IMG/VR virus record: IMGVR_UViG_3300031576_000188
Coordinates: 1-36,985 of that record
Length of the DNA stretch: 36,985 bases
From: a virus
Strand: one strand, 5' to 3'
The stretch's first letter is position 1. Every line of letters starts with the position of its first letter. A model generated the notes under the pieces. The model made no database searches. It saw only the letters and a list, made by a program, of their open reading frames with translations, and was not told where the DNA came from. The position numbers were made by a program, and so were the translations under genes. This document shows positions 23,681 to 30,777 of this stretch, piece by piece.

Positions 23681-25123
23681 ATGCCTAGGAAAGGCTACGG
23701 CGGCTACGGCGGCTACTCGTCTCCGAGTGCCGTCTCTGAGTTGCTGATGGAGGGTGGGCGGCAGCGTGCCGAGGGTGCTGCTCGTATAGGGGACATCTTG
23801 GCCGGTACTGCCGGGCAGGTCGGCGAGCAGCTCGGCGGCTACTTCGAGAAGCGCAAGACCGAGCGCGAGACAAAGGCCCGGGAAGAGGCATTGTCGAAGC
23901 GTGACGCGGCGATATCGGCCGCGTTCGAGGAGTCGTTTGACGACCCCGAGACGCTTCGTAAGCGGCTGTTCAAGACGACCGATCCCAAGACGGCCATGGA
24001 TCTCTACAAGGGCGCAATTGGGATGCAGAATCTCTCGGCCGCGCCTGATCCGGTGACGGCGGCGAAGGAAACGGTCCCACTTGCGCGTGGATTCAAGGCC
24101 GCGTCGTTTGGTCTGAGGTCTCGGCTCTATCCGGGGCTCCGCGAGCTGCTCGTGCAGAAAGGCGTAGCCAAGCCGGAGGAGTTGCCGGATTCGTACGATC
24201 TCGATACCCAGCAGCAGGTGGACGAGTTGATGGGCTACGTGCTGGCGCAGCAGGAGCCCGAGAAAGGGGCTGTAGTCGGTAAGGCACTCGTGGACCCCAC
24301 GACGGGCGCGGTGCGGTATCAAGCCCCCGAGGACCGCAAGGCCCCCGAGACGCAGCACGAGACGTTCGGCGGAAAGGTCCACGAGCGTGCATTGGATCCA
24401 GTGACCGGGCAGTGGGGCGAGTGGAAGCCCCTAGGTGCGTCAGAGGGCGCGCTCGGACGTGCCGCGCAGGCGGCGAAGGCGGCCGGAGCGGGCGCAATCT
24501 CCGAGGCCATCATGGAGGACATCGGCCGCTTGCCTGACGATTGGCGTAATTGGGACGCATCGAGAGTGACGCGGGACTCGTTTTCGGTGCGGAAGAACGA
24601 ACAGGCGCAAGCGATCGCGAGAGCGAATGCGGGCGGGAAGATCCTCCCGACGAAGATCCAGGGAGCCGCAATCATCGCGGCGAAGTCCACGCTTTCGGAT
24701 ATCAACCAGGCGCGGCAGCTACTTGCCGATCCCGAGGTGCAAGCGGCTGTGGGCCGCTATGCCGGTAACGTCACGAATTTCTTGAGCAAGGGCTGGGCGG
24801 ATCCGTTCGGGGGCGAGAAGGCGGTTTCTCCGAAGGTGCGTCAGTTCCGGGCTGCGCTCAACCGGCTGGCGGCTGAGGAGCGCCATAGGATCTATGGTTC
24901 TGCGCTCACGAATATCGAGAGCAACTACGCCGAGGGATTCATCCCGGGTATCGAGCAGAGCGGTGCGACGGTTGGGGCATCGTTGGATGAGTTCGCAAGC
25001 GACATCGAGCGTGGCATGGACGCGATGTGGGGGGGCAGGGGGCGAGCCGAGGCTCCCGGTGGTGCTCAACCGAGGCGTTCACTCGGGACACGCGGCGGCT
25101 ATCAGATCGAAATTGAGGAGTAG
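23681..25123 (+). CDS. Probable ejection protein, 480 aa
   Basis: It begins with Gly/Tyr repeats (KGYGGYGGYSS) followed by long charged helices (…ARIGDILAGTAGQVGEQLGGYFEKRKTERETKAREEALSKR… region). From about residue 300 there is an Ala-rich helical domain (NEQAQAIARANAGGKILPTKIQ…). There is no signal peptide or catalytic motif. Size and place fit the second ejection protein of P22-like phages. The assignment relies on context and composition. Confidence 0.55.
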   Translation: MPRKGYGGYGGYSSPSAVSELLMEGGRQRAEGAARIGDILAGTAGQVGEQLGGYFEKRKTERETKAREEALSKRDAAISAAFEESFDDPETLRKRLFKTTDPKTAMDLYKGAIGMQNLSAAPDPVTAAKETVPLARGFKAASFGLRSRLYPGLRELLVQKGVAKPEELPDSYDLDTQQQVDELMGYVLAQQEPEKGAVVGKALVDPTTGAVRYQAPEDRKAPETQHETFGGKVHERALDPVTGQWGEWKPLGASEGALGRAAQAAKAAGAGAISEAIMEDIGRLPDDWRNWDASRVTRDSFSVRKNEQAQAIARANAGGKILPTKIQGAAIIAAKSTLSDINQARQLLADPEVQAAVGRYAGNVTNFLSKGWADPFGGEKAVSPKVRQFRAALNRLAAEERHRIYGSALTNIESNYAEGFIPGIEQSGATVGASLDEFASDIERGMDAMWGGRGRAEAPGGAQPRRSLGTRGGYQIEIEE

Positions 25124-25126
25124 CCG

Positions 25127-25927
25127 ATGCCCGTCTACAGGGTTACGTCTCCAGACGGTCGAGTGCTGCGGTTCACTGGCGATTCCCCCCCGGATGAAAA
25201 CGTGATGATCGAGGCGTTCGACATGGCGAAATACCGGGGCCGGACTCGCCTTGGTGGGAGTGAGGCCGTGCTCAGTCCAGGCGAGCCGGAGTCGCTGTTG
25301 GCGAAACTCTCGCGCAAGAAGAGCGAGTTTCTCCACGGCGAAGATTCTGCTGGGCGTGCTGGGGCGCGGGCCGCCGGAATCGGCCTACAACCGACACCGG
25401 CCGAGATGGCTCGGGTTGCACTGGCGGGGGCTGCGGCTGCTGGGGGGCCTGCGTCGCTCGCGGTCGGTCCTGCTGTGGTTGGTGCGTTGGGTCGTCCTGG
25501 CGGTGCCGTGCTGAAATTCGCCATGACTCCGGTAGGCAGTGCAGCGATCGGAGCGGCTGAGGGCGCGAGACGCGGTCCAATGGAAGCTATCACGGGGGCC
25601 GCAACCGGTGCAGGATATGGTCTTGCTGGTCGCGGACTGAACGTGTTGCGCTTGATGGCACGGTTCAAGGGTGCTCAGGGCGTAGCGGCCAAGGAAGCTC
25701 TTGCGGCAGCTCAGACAGCAAAAGCGGCGACGGCTGGTGTGCCTGCGGCGGTTGGGTCAAAGGCCGGCGGTGCTGTAGCCAGTGAAGGTCAGGACATGGC
25801 GGCGAACATCACGCGTTGGCGCAACGAGCACAAGTTCTCGAACGGACAGATCGTGAACGCGCTTCGTCAGGTGTACGGGATCGCGAGGCCGCAGGCGAAG
25901 GAAATCCTGAAGTTGTTGGGGGACTAG
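25127..25927 (+). CDS. Probable membrane-active ejection protein, 266 aa
   Basis: The first 35 residues (MPVYRVTSPDGRVLRFTGDS) form a small domain often seen at the start of phage internal proteins. Residues 85-175 are rich in Ala, Gly and Val, with hydrophobic helices able to enter membranes. The C-terminus (NITRWRNEHKFSNGQIVNAL … RQVYGIARPQAKEILKLLGD) is a compact helical tail. It fits a protein that builds a channel during DNA entry. Three bases separate it from the previous gene. Confidence 0.55.
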   Translation: MPVYRVTSPDGRVLRFTGDSPPDENVMIEAFDMAKYRGRTRLGGSEAVLSPGEPESLLAKLSRKKSEFLHGEDSAGRAGARAAGIGLQPTPAEMARVALAGAAAAGGPASLAVGPAVVGALGRPGGAVLKFAMTPVGSAAIGAAEGARRGPMEAITGAATGAGYGLAGRGLNVLRLMARFKGAQGVAAKEALAAAQTAKAATAGVPAAVGSKAGGAVASEGQDMAANITRWRNEHKFSNGQIVNALRQVYGIARPQAKEILKLLGD

Positions 25928-25930
25928 AGA

Positions 25931-26005
25931 ATGGCCTTCCTACGGCTTGACCCGGCGGCGAATCGGAGTACCAAGCGCACGTTCGATGCTAAAGGCGTGG
26001 TCTAG
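25931..26005 (+). CDS. 24-aa mini-ORF between ejection and tail-fibre genes
   Basis: ATG 25931 to TAG 26005 encodes a basic 24-aa peptide (MAFLRLDPAANRSTKRTFDA…). Its TAG overlaps the GTG start of the tail-fibre gene, so it may serve for translational coupling. There is a purine-rich site (GGGGACTAGAGA) upstream. Confidence 0.4.
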   Translation: MAFLRLDPAANRSTKRTFDAKGVV

Positions 26006-27207
26006 TGGCTCTGACTGTTAGTCCATTTCCCAAGCACGCCTTCTACGACAACAACGGCAACCCGGCTGCTTCGTTCCAGCTCTTCACCTATACGGCTGGA
26101 ACATCCACGAAGTTTGCGACTTACAGCGATTCGGCTGGGTTATCCGCCAACTCGAATCCGATAGTGCTCGACAGCGCCGGACGCTGCACGTTGTTCCTTC
26201 AGGCGGCGAGCTACAAGTTCGTGCTGGCGAATGCGACTGACACTGATCCGCCTACCTCCCCAATCTGGACGATCGATAACGTGTCGGCCACGCCGAGTTT
26301 CAATGTCAACGTGGACCTCACAGGTACGGCTGGCGAGACCCTGACGGCGAACAATTGCGTCTATATCTCGGCCGGCTCCGGCGGGCTCACGGCCGGGCGT
26401 TGGTACAGGGCCGACGCGGACAACACGTATTCGTCCACGATAGCGACTCAGATTGGTTTCGTGGTGGCCAATGCTTCGTCTGGCGCGGCCGTGAGCGTTC
26501 GCGTCGCCGGTCAGGTGACGGGGCTCGCTGGCCTTTCTGCCGGCTCCGTGTACTACGTGAGCGCCACGGCCGGGGATATCACGAACTCGGCTCCTGCGAA
26601 CAGGCGCGCGGTTGGCACGGCGGATTCGACAACCACGCTCGTCATTGCGCCTGTTCAGGGGGCGAACGAGATCGCTGGGCCGTTGCCGGCGAGCATCGGA
26701 GCCCTGCCGGCCGTCTCTGGCACTGCGCTCACGGGTATAGCCAAGCACTTGGCTGCATATTCGGCCACTGTCGGAAACGTAGGTGCCGGCGAGGATATCC
26801 TTGCTTCGTCTACGATCACAGCGGCGACGCTCACGACCACTGGCGACCGGGTATCCGGTGTTTACTGGGGCCAATCCGCGAACAACGCCAACGTGAAAAC
26901 GCTCCGTGTGCGAATCATCGAGGGGGCTAACAACACGGTGATGATCGCGGCCACGCTGACGGTGAGCCAAACTGGGCACTGGCTGCTCGGGTTCGCTGCG
27001 ATCAGGACGGGGGCTGCGACATTCAGGGGGTCGGCGCAGATGATCGTCGGGCCGACGAACGGCGTTGTTACCAAGTCCAGCACGAACGTGACATCCTCCT
27101 CGACCGTAACATGGGCAAATGCTGTAGAGGTTCGTCTGAGTGGTGAGGCCACGACTGATAACGACATCACCATGGAGGGCGGGTATTTAATGCTCTCGCT
27201 GGTGTAG
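26005..27207 (+). CDS. Tail fibre or tailspike head-binding protein
   Basis: A 400-aa protein, GTG start at 26005. The N-terminal ~95 residues (PFPKHAFYDNNGNPAASFQL … NSNPIVLDSAGRCTLFL … ASYKFVLANAT…IWTIDNVSA) are a common phage tail-fibre attachment module. The rest is Gly/Ala/Thr/Ser-rich beta structure with an ending (TMEGGYLMLSL) like a trimer-closing strand. No depolymerase motif is seen. It likely works with the LamG protein and the spike cluster in host recognition. Confidence 0.75.
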   Translation: MALTVSPFPKHAFYDNNGNPAASFQLFTYTAGTSTKFATYSDSAGLSANSNPIVLDSAGRCTLFLQAASYKFVLANATDTDPPTSPIWTIDNVSATPSFNVNVDLTGTAGETLTANNCVYISAGSGGLTAGRWYRADADNTYSSTIATQIGFVVANASSGAAVSVRVAGQVTGLAGLSAGSVYYVSATAGDITNSAPANRRAVGTADSTTTLVIAPVQGANEIAGPLPASIGALPAVSGTALTGIAKHLAAYSATVGNVGAGEDILASSTITAATLTTTGDRVSGVYWGQSANNANVKTLRVRIIEGANNTVMIAATLTVSQTGHWLLGFAAIRTGAATFRGSAQMIVGPTNGVVTKSSTNVTSSSTVTWANAVEVRLSGEATTDNDITMEGGYLMLSLV

Positions 27208-27210
27208 CAG

Positions 27211-27879
27211 ATGGCCGCCTTTACTATCCGTCCGACGTCGCAGGGCAATTACAACGCATGGATTCTAGGGGCAGGCGCATCAAAGCCGGTCGCCGAGTCG
27301 GATGCATCGGACGCGACGCACATCAACACCGACGGAACCACGATGACCGATTCTTACGTGTTGGATGACCTTCCTTCCGATGCTGGCTACATCGACGGGA
27401 GCGTCGTGTGGAACGCCAGGATCAACAAGGCCGCCGGTGGTTCGGCAGTCTCGGGTGCTCAGGCATTACTGCGGTATTCTGGTACGGACTCGCTCGGTGT
27501 GGCGGAATCTATCGACGGGACGATTACGACGTTCACCGAAACCTATGCGACTGCGCCAGGTGGTGGCGCGTGGGATGTCGCGACGGTCAACGCGACAGAG
27601 GGCGGGATCAAATCCGACTGGACGGTGATAGTCAACTGCTATGACATCTGGCTCACCGGAACCTACGAGGTGTCCGCCGGCGGCCTCGTATTTCTGCTGT
27701 CGCTCCTCGGTGGTGCTGTTGGGTCTGGCTTGAGTCTTCAGGACGTTCCTGGGCTGGCGGCGATGCTGGGTCGTCGGACAGGGCTCGTTCTGACCCTGGA
27801 CGAGTGTGCCAAAGCTGTCCGAGCGTGGTGCGAGCACAGGCATCCGCGTCGGTTCCTCATTGCTAGTCGTTCAGCTTAG
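27211..27879 (+). CDS. Tail-associated protein with C-terminal membrane-like segment
   Basis: A 222-aa protein. Residues 1-150 are beta-type and resemble the phage module that covers slender fibres (TIRPTSQGNYNAWILGAGAS … KPVAESDASDATHINTDG). Residues 152-180 (GLVFLLSLLGGAVGSGLSL) are hydrophobic and could be a membrane or coat-packing helix. The remainder is basic. ATG 27211 lies three bases after the fibre stop. Likely a tail component. Confidence 0.55.
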   Translation: MAAFTIRPTSQGNYNAWILGAGASKPVAESDASDATHINTDGTTMTDSYVLDDLPSDAGYIDGSVVWNARINKAAGGSAVSGAQALLRYSGTDSLGVAESIDGTITTFTETYATAPGGGAWDVATVNATEGGIKSDWTVIVNCYDIWLTGTYEVSAGGLVFLLSLLGGAVGSGLSLQDVPGLAAMLGRRTGLVLTLDECAKAVRAWCEHRHPRRFLIASRSA

Positions 27880-27884
27880 GAAGG

Positions 27885-28244
27885 GTGGCGCAAATAGTGG
27901 GGTCGACCAGACGATCGAGTGACGAAGACGGTTGCGACCATATCGCTGAGCGCACCTACAACGGCAAGCGGACGATTCTTATTGTAGCGTCGACAGTTCT
28001 GCCACTGGTGTTCGGAGCGTTTGTCTACTTTCTTGGGCAGGACCGCCACCGTGTCGTCCAAGACGTGGCGAGAGCGCAAGCGGCGGCCGTAGCTGCTGAG
28101 GCGAGAGCGTTGGCTCACGAAGCACCGCTAGCCGTGAACGCATCCAGGCTAGACATGATCGACAAGCGGCTAGAAACAATAGACGTCAGACTCGAAGAGC
28201 TGATGAAACAGCAACGGGAGATCTTGATCGAGCTGCGGCGGTAG
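27885..28244 (+). CDS. Membrane-anchored coiled-coil protein, spanin- or holin-like
   Basis: Up to 119 aa; start is GTG 27885 or GTG 27897 (AGGAAGG lies upstream, better spaced for the second). A charged N-terminus precedes one transmembrane helix (about 30-50, TILIVASTVLPLVFGAFVYF), then a 65-residue coiled coil (…VNASRLDMIDKRLETIDVRL EELMKQQREI… region). This N-in, one-pass, coiled-coil layout is that of inner-membrane spanins, which act with an outer-membrane lipoprotein in lysis. The lipoprotein at 473 could be the partner, but they are not adjacent unless regulation joins them. Confidence 0.5.
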   Translation: MAQIVGSTRRSSDEDGCDHIAERTYNGKRTILIVASTVLPLVFGAFVYFLGQDRHRVVQDVARAQAAAVAAEARALAHEAPLAVNASRLDMIDKRLETIDVRLEELMKQQREILIELRR

Positions 28245-28256
28245 GCACAGCCCTCG

Positions 28257-28478
28257 TCATCTTGTTCTGCACCCCGGAGCCGTAGGCGTTACGGCTTTGA
28301 GTAGTGCTTCTGGGTTGGTACCAAGCGTCTTGGCGATCTTGACGGCCCTAGCCAGCTTGAGCGGTCTACGGCCGGCCCCTACGTTCGACAGATAGGAACG
28401 GTCCAGGTTTAAGACCTTCCCTAGCGAGGTCAGGGTGTAGCCTGCCGAGTGGACGAGATCCAGAAAGTTCCGTGCCAT
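28257..28478 (-). CDS. Small XRE-type repressor
   Basis: A 73-aa DNA-binding protein starting at ATG 28478 (MARNFLDLVHSAGY). It has a helix-turn-helix (about 14-38, TLTSLGKVLNLDRSYLSNVG), then GRRPLKLARAVKIAKTLGTNPEALL, the usual helices 4-5 of this family. There is no C-terminal dimerisation/peptidase domain, so it is not a RecA-cleavable CI-type protein and resembles a minimal Cro/CI-like regulator. The promoter's -10 box ends seven bases before this ATG, so the longer frame from 28514 is rejected and translation is probably leaderless. The operator at 28500-28513 in its own promoter implies autoregulation; five other promoters carry the same dyad. Confidence 0.75.
   Translation of the reverse strand: MARNFLDLVHSAGYTLTSLGKVLNLDRSYLSNVGAGRRPLKLARAVKIAKTLGTNPEALLKAVTPTAPGCRTR
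28278..28298 (+). terminator. Possible terminator of the late operon
   Basis: AGCCGTA (28278-28284), a five-base loop and TACGGCT (28290-28296) followed by TT. The hairpin lies inside the 3' end of the convergent repressor gene. The T-run is short, so termination may be partial. Confidence 0.35.
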
Positions 28479-28485
28479 CGGATAC

Positions 28486-28514
28486 ATGTTACGCCCTCTT
28501 GACGGTTTCGTCAA
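28486..28514 (-). promoter_or_regulatory. Repressor promoter with operator
   Basis: On the minus strand TTGACG (28514-28509), a 17-base spacer and TAACAT (28491-28486). The dyad TGAC-N6-GTCA at 28500-28513 extends to a perfect TTGAC…GTCAA palindrome. Transcription would begin at or next to ATG 28478. Confidence 0.65.
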
Positions 28515-28523
28515 CGGCTCTCG

Positions 28524-28552
28524 TTGACAGATACGTCATATTGCCCTATGAT
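28524..28552 (+). promoter_or_regulatory. Early rightward promoter 1 with operator
   Basis: TTGACA (28524-28529), 17-base spacer, TATGAT (28547-28552): very close to consensus. Dyad TGAC-N6-GTCA at 28525-28538, centred 25 bp from the repressor-promoter operator. An ATG at 28560 lies seven bases after the -10 box but opens only a seven-codon frame. Confidence 0.7.
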
Positions 28553-28566
28553 TTGTCTGATGGCGC

Positions 28567-28622
28567 GGCCGGGTTCGTGTTGAGCTCGTCTGGAAGTGGG
28601 ACGACTCTGTACAGCCGGCGTA
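28567..28622 (+). repeat. 56-bp perfect repeat of an early gene fragment (copy 1; partner 29668-29723)
   Basis: Identical over 56 bases to the interior of the zinc-motif gene at 29635-29874. Here it lies between two operator-bearing promoters and is not in an open frame of useful length. The rest of the 28553-28662 stretch holds no gene that I can see. Confidence 0.95.
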
Positions 28623-28662
28623 GAAAACCTGAAGCTCATGCGGGAATCGCTGTAGTTCCATG

Positions 28663-28691
28663 TTGACAGAACCGTCATATAGTGTTAGATT
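28663..28691 (+). promoter_or_regulatory. Early rightward promoter 2 with operator; leaderless start
   Basis: TTGACA (28663-28668), 17-base spacer, TAGATT (28686-28691). Dyad TGAC-N6-GTCA at 28664-28677. The ATG of the first early gene (28698) is seven bases after the -10 box, and no usual ribosome site precedes it. Confidence 0.7.
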
Positions 28692-28697
28692 GTGGGC

Positions 28698-28895
28698 ATG
28701 GATAACCGGGTGACGGAGAGGCAGCTCAAGGAGTACCGGGCGGTGGAGCGGAGGACCTGGCAGGCGATCGCGGCCGAATTCCAGGCGATGGGATACAACG
28801 TCGAAGCGGATCAACTCCGGTGGGCTTCGGAGGAGTTCAGACGGCGTATGCTGCGCGCTAAGATCACGCGGACAGAAGCCGAGGCACACGAATGA
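28698..28895 (+). CDS. First early gene, small helical protein
   Basis: A 65-aa, highly charged, all-helical protein (MDNRVTERQLKEYRAVERRT…) starting at ATG 28698, where transcription from promoter 2 would also begin. The GTG at 28692 would lie in the promoter end and is rejected. It overlaps the next gene by four bases. The function is unknown; being first under the repressor suggests a regulatory or takeover role. Confidence 0.6.
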   Translation: MDNRVTERQLKEYRAVERRTWQAIAAEFQAMGYNVEADQLRWASEEFRRRMLRAKITRTEAEAHE

Positions 28896-29107
28896 CGAAT
28901 CCTGACATCAGCGCTCCGACCCTCCTGTCCTTGCTCGGAGTAGTCCAGCGGGCCGGGATCCAGGCTGAGTCTCTCCGACTCATCTACAACCAGCCTGGTG
29001 CCACGAGCGAACTGATAGATAACGTCTGCCGGGATCTCGAACACTGCTACGAGCGGCTTCATGACGAGCTTCAAATACTTGAACGTTTTGAGGAGCATGA
29101 GCAATGA
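28892..29107 (+). CDS. Early gene, unknown, 71 aa
   Basis: It starts at ATG 28892 in a 4-base overlap and ends in another (GCAATGA). Helical and acidic with a Leu-rich first third (APTLLSLLGVVQRAGIQAES). No motif recognised. Confidence 0.6.
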   Translation: MTNPDISAPTLLSLLGVVQRAGIQAESLRLIYNQPGATSELIDNVCRDLEHCYERLHDELQILERFEEHEQ

Positions 29108-29364
29108 GGAACATTTGCTGGCCTAAGCCGTGGTGGGCTGACGATAGCTACTCCGGCAAACTCGTCCCGTATTCGGAACTGCCAGATCAAGGTGCTGGCG
29201 CTATCGTGTCGGGTGCAATACGGGAGCAGTTGCGGGTTGGCGGCTACTCCGAGGATTTGACATTCATGCCCTTCACCGTGAGCGGGTCCGCTTGCATGAA
29301 CTGCGGCAGCCAGCGGCTCGAGGTATTGGAGAACGGCGGTTGGTGTGACAGGTGCTCACGATGA
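29104..29364 (+). CDS. Early gene, C-terminal zinc-ribbon protein, 86 aa
   Basis: Start ATG 29104 overlaps the preceding stop. The C-terminal 25 residues hold CMNCG … CDRCS, a four-Cys zinc ribbon able to bind DNA, RNA or protein. The N-terminal part is unassigned. Two Cys pairs spaced by about 15 residues support a real fold. Confidence 0.6.
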   Translation: MRNICWPKPWWADDSYSGKLVPYSELPDQGAGAIVSGAIREQLRVGGYSEDLTFMPFTVSGSACMNCGSQRLEVLENGGWCDRCSR

Positions 29365-29642
29365 GCAAGCACACGCCGGGGCCGTGGTCTGTGAAAACAC
29401 CGTTGAACGATCCTCGTGCCTTTGACGTTCATGCCGGGATGACCATCCTCACGCGCGGCTATTGGGCCTATAACGGAGAGGCTGATGCACGCCTGATCGC
29501 TGCGGCTCCGGACCTATTGGAGGCGTTAAAGGCGCTTGTGCGTCACGACAAAGCAGCGGATGAACGTGAAGGGTTAGAGGCCTGTCTAGAGCGTCAAGAG
29601 GCCGAAGCAGCTATCGCCAAAGCTGGTGGTCATGATGCCTGA
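29361..29642 (+). CDS. HTPGPW-family early phage protein
   Basis: A 93-aa protein starting at ATG 29361 (overlapping TGA). It opens with MSKHTPGPWSV and contains DARLIAAAPDLLEALKALV, the two hallmarks of a very common early phage and prophage protein family whose function is not established. Typical length. It lies in the early operon, where such genes usually occur. Confidence 0.75.
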   Translation: MSKHTPGPWSVKTPLNDPRAFDVHAGMTILTRGYWAYNGEADARLIAAAPDLLEALKALVRHDKAADEREGLEACLERQEAEAAIAKAGGHDA

Positions 29643-29874
29643 CCAGGTTCCTCAGTGCTCGGACTGTGGCCGGGTTCGTGTTGAGCTCGTCTGGAAGTGG
29701 GACGACTCTGTACAGCCGGCGTATGCGGGCTTCTGCCCGGCGTGCATCGCGGGGCGCGAGGCTCAGCATCGACTGACGTGGATACGCGAGGGACGGCTAC
29801 TGGTGGCACGGAGAAAGCGCGGGTACGGGTCAGCCAAGGGTGATCCGTTCAAGGGAATGAGGGGTGAAAGATGA
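29635..29874 (+). CDS. Early zinc-motif protein, 79 aa
   Basis: Start ATG 29635 overlaps the previous stop; GTG 29626 is an alternative. It has CSDCG and CPACI about 25 residues apart, a zinc-binding pair, then a basic tail (ARRKRGYGSAKGDPFKGMRG). Codons for GRVRVELVWKWDDSVQPAY lie in the 56-bp repeat that is also found upstream at 28567-28622. Confidence 0.6.
   Translation: MPDQVPQCSDCGRVRVELVWKWDDSVQPAYAGFCPACIAGREAQHRLTWIREGRLLVARRKRGYGSAKGDPFKGMRGER
29668..29723 (+). repeat. 56-bp perfect repeat (copy 2; partner 28567-28622)
   Basis: This is the in-gene copy. It keeps the reading frame of the zinc-motif protein and is therefore probably the source of the upstream copy. Confidence 0.95.
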
Positions 29875-30269
29875 AAATCCGGATGGCATTTCCAGGCAAC
29901 TACCTGAAGGCTGCGGACCTTCAGGGGAAGAGAGTCGAGGTAGTAATCGAGCAGGTGGACATGGAGGACATCGGCGGTGAGGAGAAGCCCGTGGTCCATT
30001 TCCGTGGCAAGGAGCACGGACTCGTGCTCAACAAGACGAATGCGAATGCGATCTGGGAGCTGACCGGAAGCGACGAGACGAACGATTGGGAAGACGTCAG
30101 CATCGTTCTTTTCCCGAGCAAGACCGACTTCCAGGGGAAGCAGGTGGACTGCATCCGGATTGATCCGCCCAACAAGAAGCCGAGTGGCAAGATAGGGCAT
30201 GCGACGAAGTCGAAGCCTGAGCCGCAGCCGCAGCCGAGCGAGGACGACGACTCAGAAGTCCCGTTCTAG
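29871..30269 (+). CDS. SSB-like OB-fold protein with acidic C-terminal tip
   Basis: A 132-aa protein. Residues 1-95 are beta-rich with a pattern found in a common phage family (NYLKAADLQGKRVEVVIEQV … HGLVLNKTNANAIWELTG … DWEDVSIVLF … GKQVDCIRI). A Pro/Lys linker leads to the final DDDSEVPF, close to the DDDIPF tip by which bacterial SSB recruits replication and repair proteins. This suggests a single-stranded-DNA-binding role in phage replication or recombination. It precedes a NinB-like gene, as recombination modules often do. Confidence 0.6.
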   Translation: MKIRMAFPGNYLKAADLQGKRVEVVIEQVDMEDIGGEEKPVVHFRGKEHGLVLNKTNANAIWELTGSDETNDWEDVSIVLFPSKTDFQGKQVDCIRIDPPNKKPSGKIGHATKSKPEPQPQPSEDDDSEVPF

Positions 30270-30271
30270 CC

Positions 30272-30685
30272 ATGGCCCGTTTTCTCTGCCGCATCACCGA
30301 AGACACGCACTTGATTCCGGTGTACGCTGGTGAGCGGCTGCGGCGCTGGCGCGGCAAGGAAGCTTGGGTTGAGATCCACCGCGACCCGGCACCGAGGATT
30401 CGGAGTTCGAACAGCAATCGCTTTCTCTGGTCCGGGATCTACGGGGCCATCGCCGCCGAGACTGGAAACGATCCCGAGACGATCCACTTGGCGCTGAAGC
30501 GCGAGGCTGTCCGGGTCGGGGTGCTTGAACCTCAGTATGTGCTGATGGGAGACAAGCTGTACGAGGATGAGCCCTCTACGGTGGTGGAACAGGAGCAGTT
30601 CAGCAAGTACATGGACTGGATCAACGAAGGCTGCGCGACCGGCAAGCTGTTGGGCATGGTGGTTGTGCTGCCGGAGCCAGCATGA
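30272..30685 (+). CDS. NinB-like recombination protein
   Basis: A 137-aa protein. The segment SNSNRFLWSGIYGAIAAETG corresponds to the 'S-x-x-Q-N-R-x-x-W' region of NinB-type and related ssDNA-binding recombination mediators. The C-terminal half (STVVEQEQFSKYMDWINEGC … LLGMVVVLPEP) matches the usual ending of this group. It would bind single-stranded DNA and load recombinase. It starts two bases after the SSB-like stop. Confidence 0.55.
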   Translation: MARFLCRITEDTHLIPVYAGERLRRWRGKEAWVEIHRDPAPRIRSSNSNRFLWSGIYGAIAAETGNDPETIHLALKREAVRVGVLEPQYVLMGDKLYEDEPSTVVEQEQFSKYMDWINEGCATGKLLGMVVVLPEPA

Positions 30686-30777
30686 GCGAGGTAACGTTGC
30701 TGTTCCTGAGGATGGTGGCCTTGGTGCTCGGGGTAGGGGCCACGGTGTTGCTGCTGTGGGAGGAGAGGCGACGATGA
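30682..30777 (+). CDS. 31-aa single-pass membrane peptide
   Basis: ATG 30682 overlaps the NinB-like stop and its own TGA overlaps the next ATG (ATGA at both ends). The peptide is one hydrophobic helix (VTLLFLRMVALVLGVGATVL) followed by WEERRR. A positively charged end would stay in the cytoplasm. Small membrane peptides of this kind can be toxins or exclusion factors; the role is unknown. Confidence 0.5.
   Translation: MSEVTLLFLRMVALVLGVGATVLLLWEERRR

Noticed and set aside
23414-24382. 322-aa minus-strand frame over the ejection genes
   Set aside because: Leu/Arg-rich shadow of the plus-strand genes, typical for GC-rich coding DNA; breaks two well-supported genes.
28479-28514. Longer repressor start at 28514
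   Set aside because: Those codons lie in the repressor's own -35/-10 region, upstream of the expected transcription start.
28560-28583. Seven-codon ORF after early promoter 1
   Set aside because: It runs into the copied 56-bp fragment and stops at once; noted only as part of the leaderless pattern, not as a gene.
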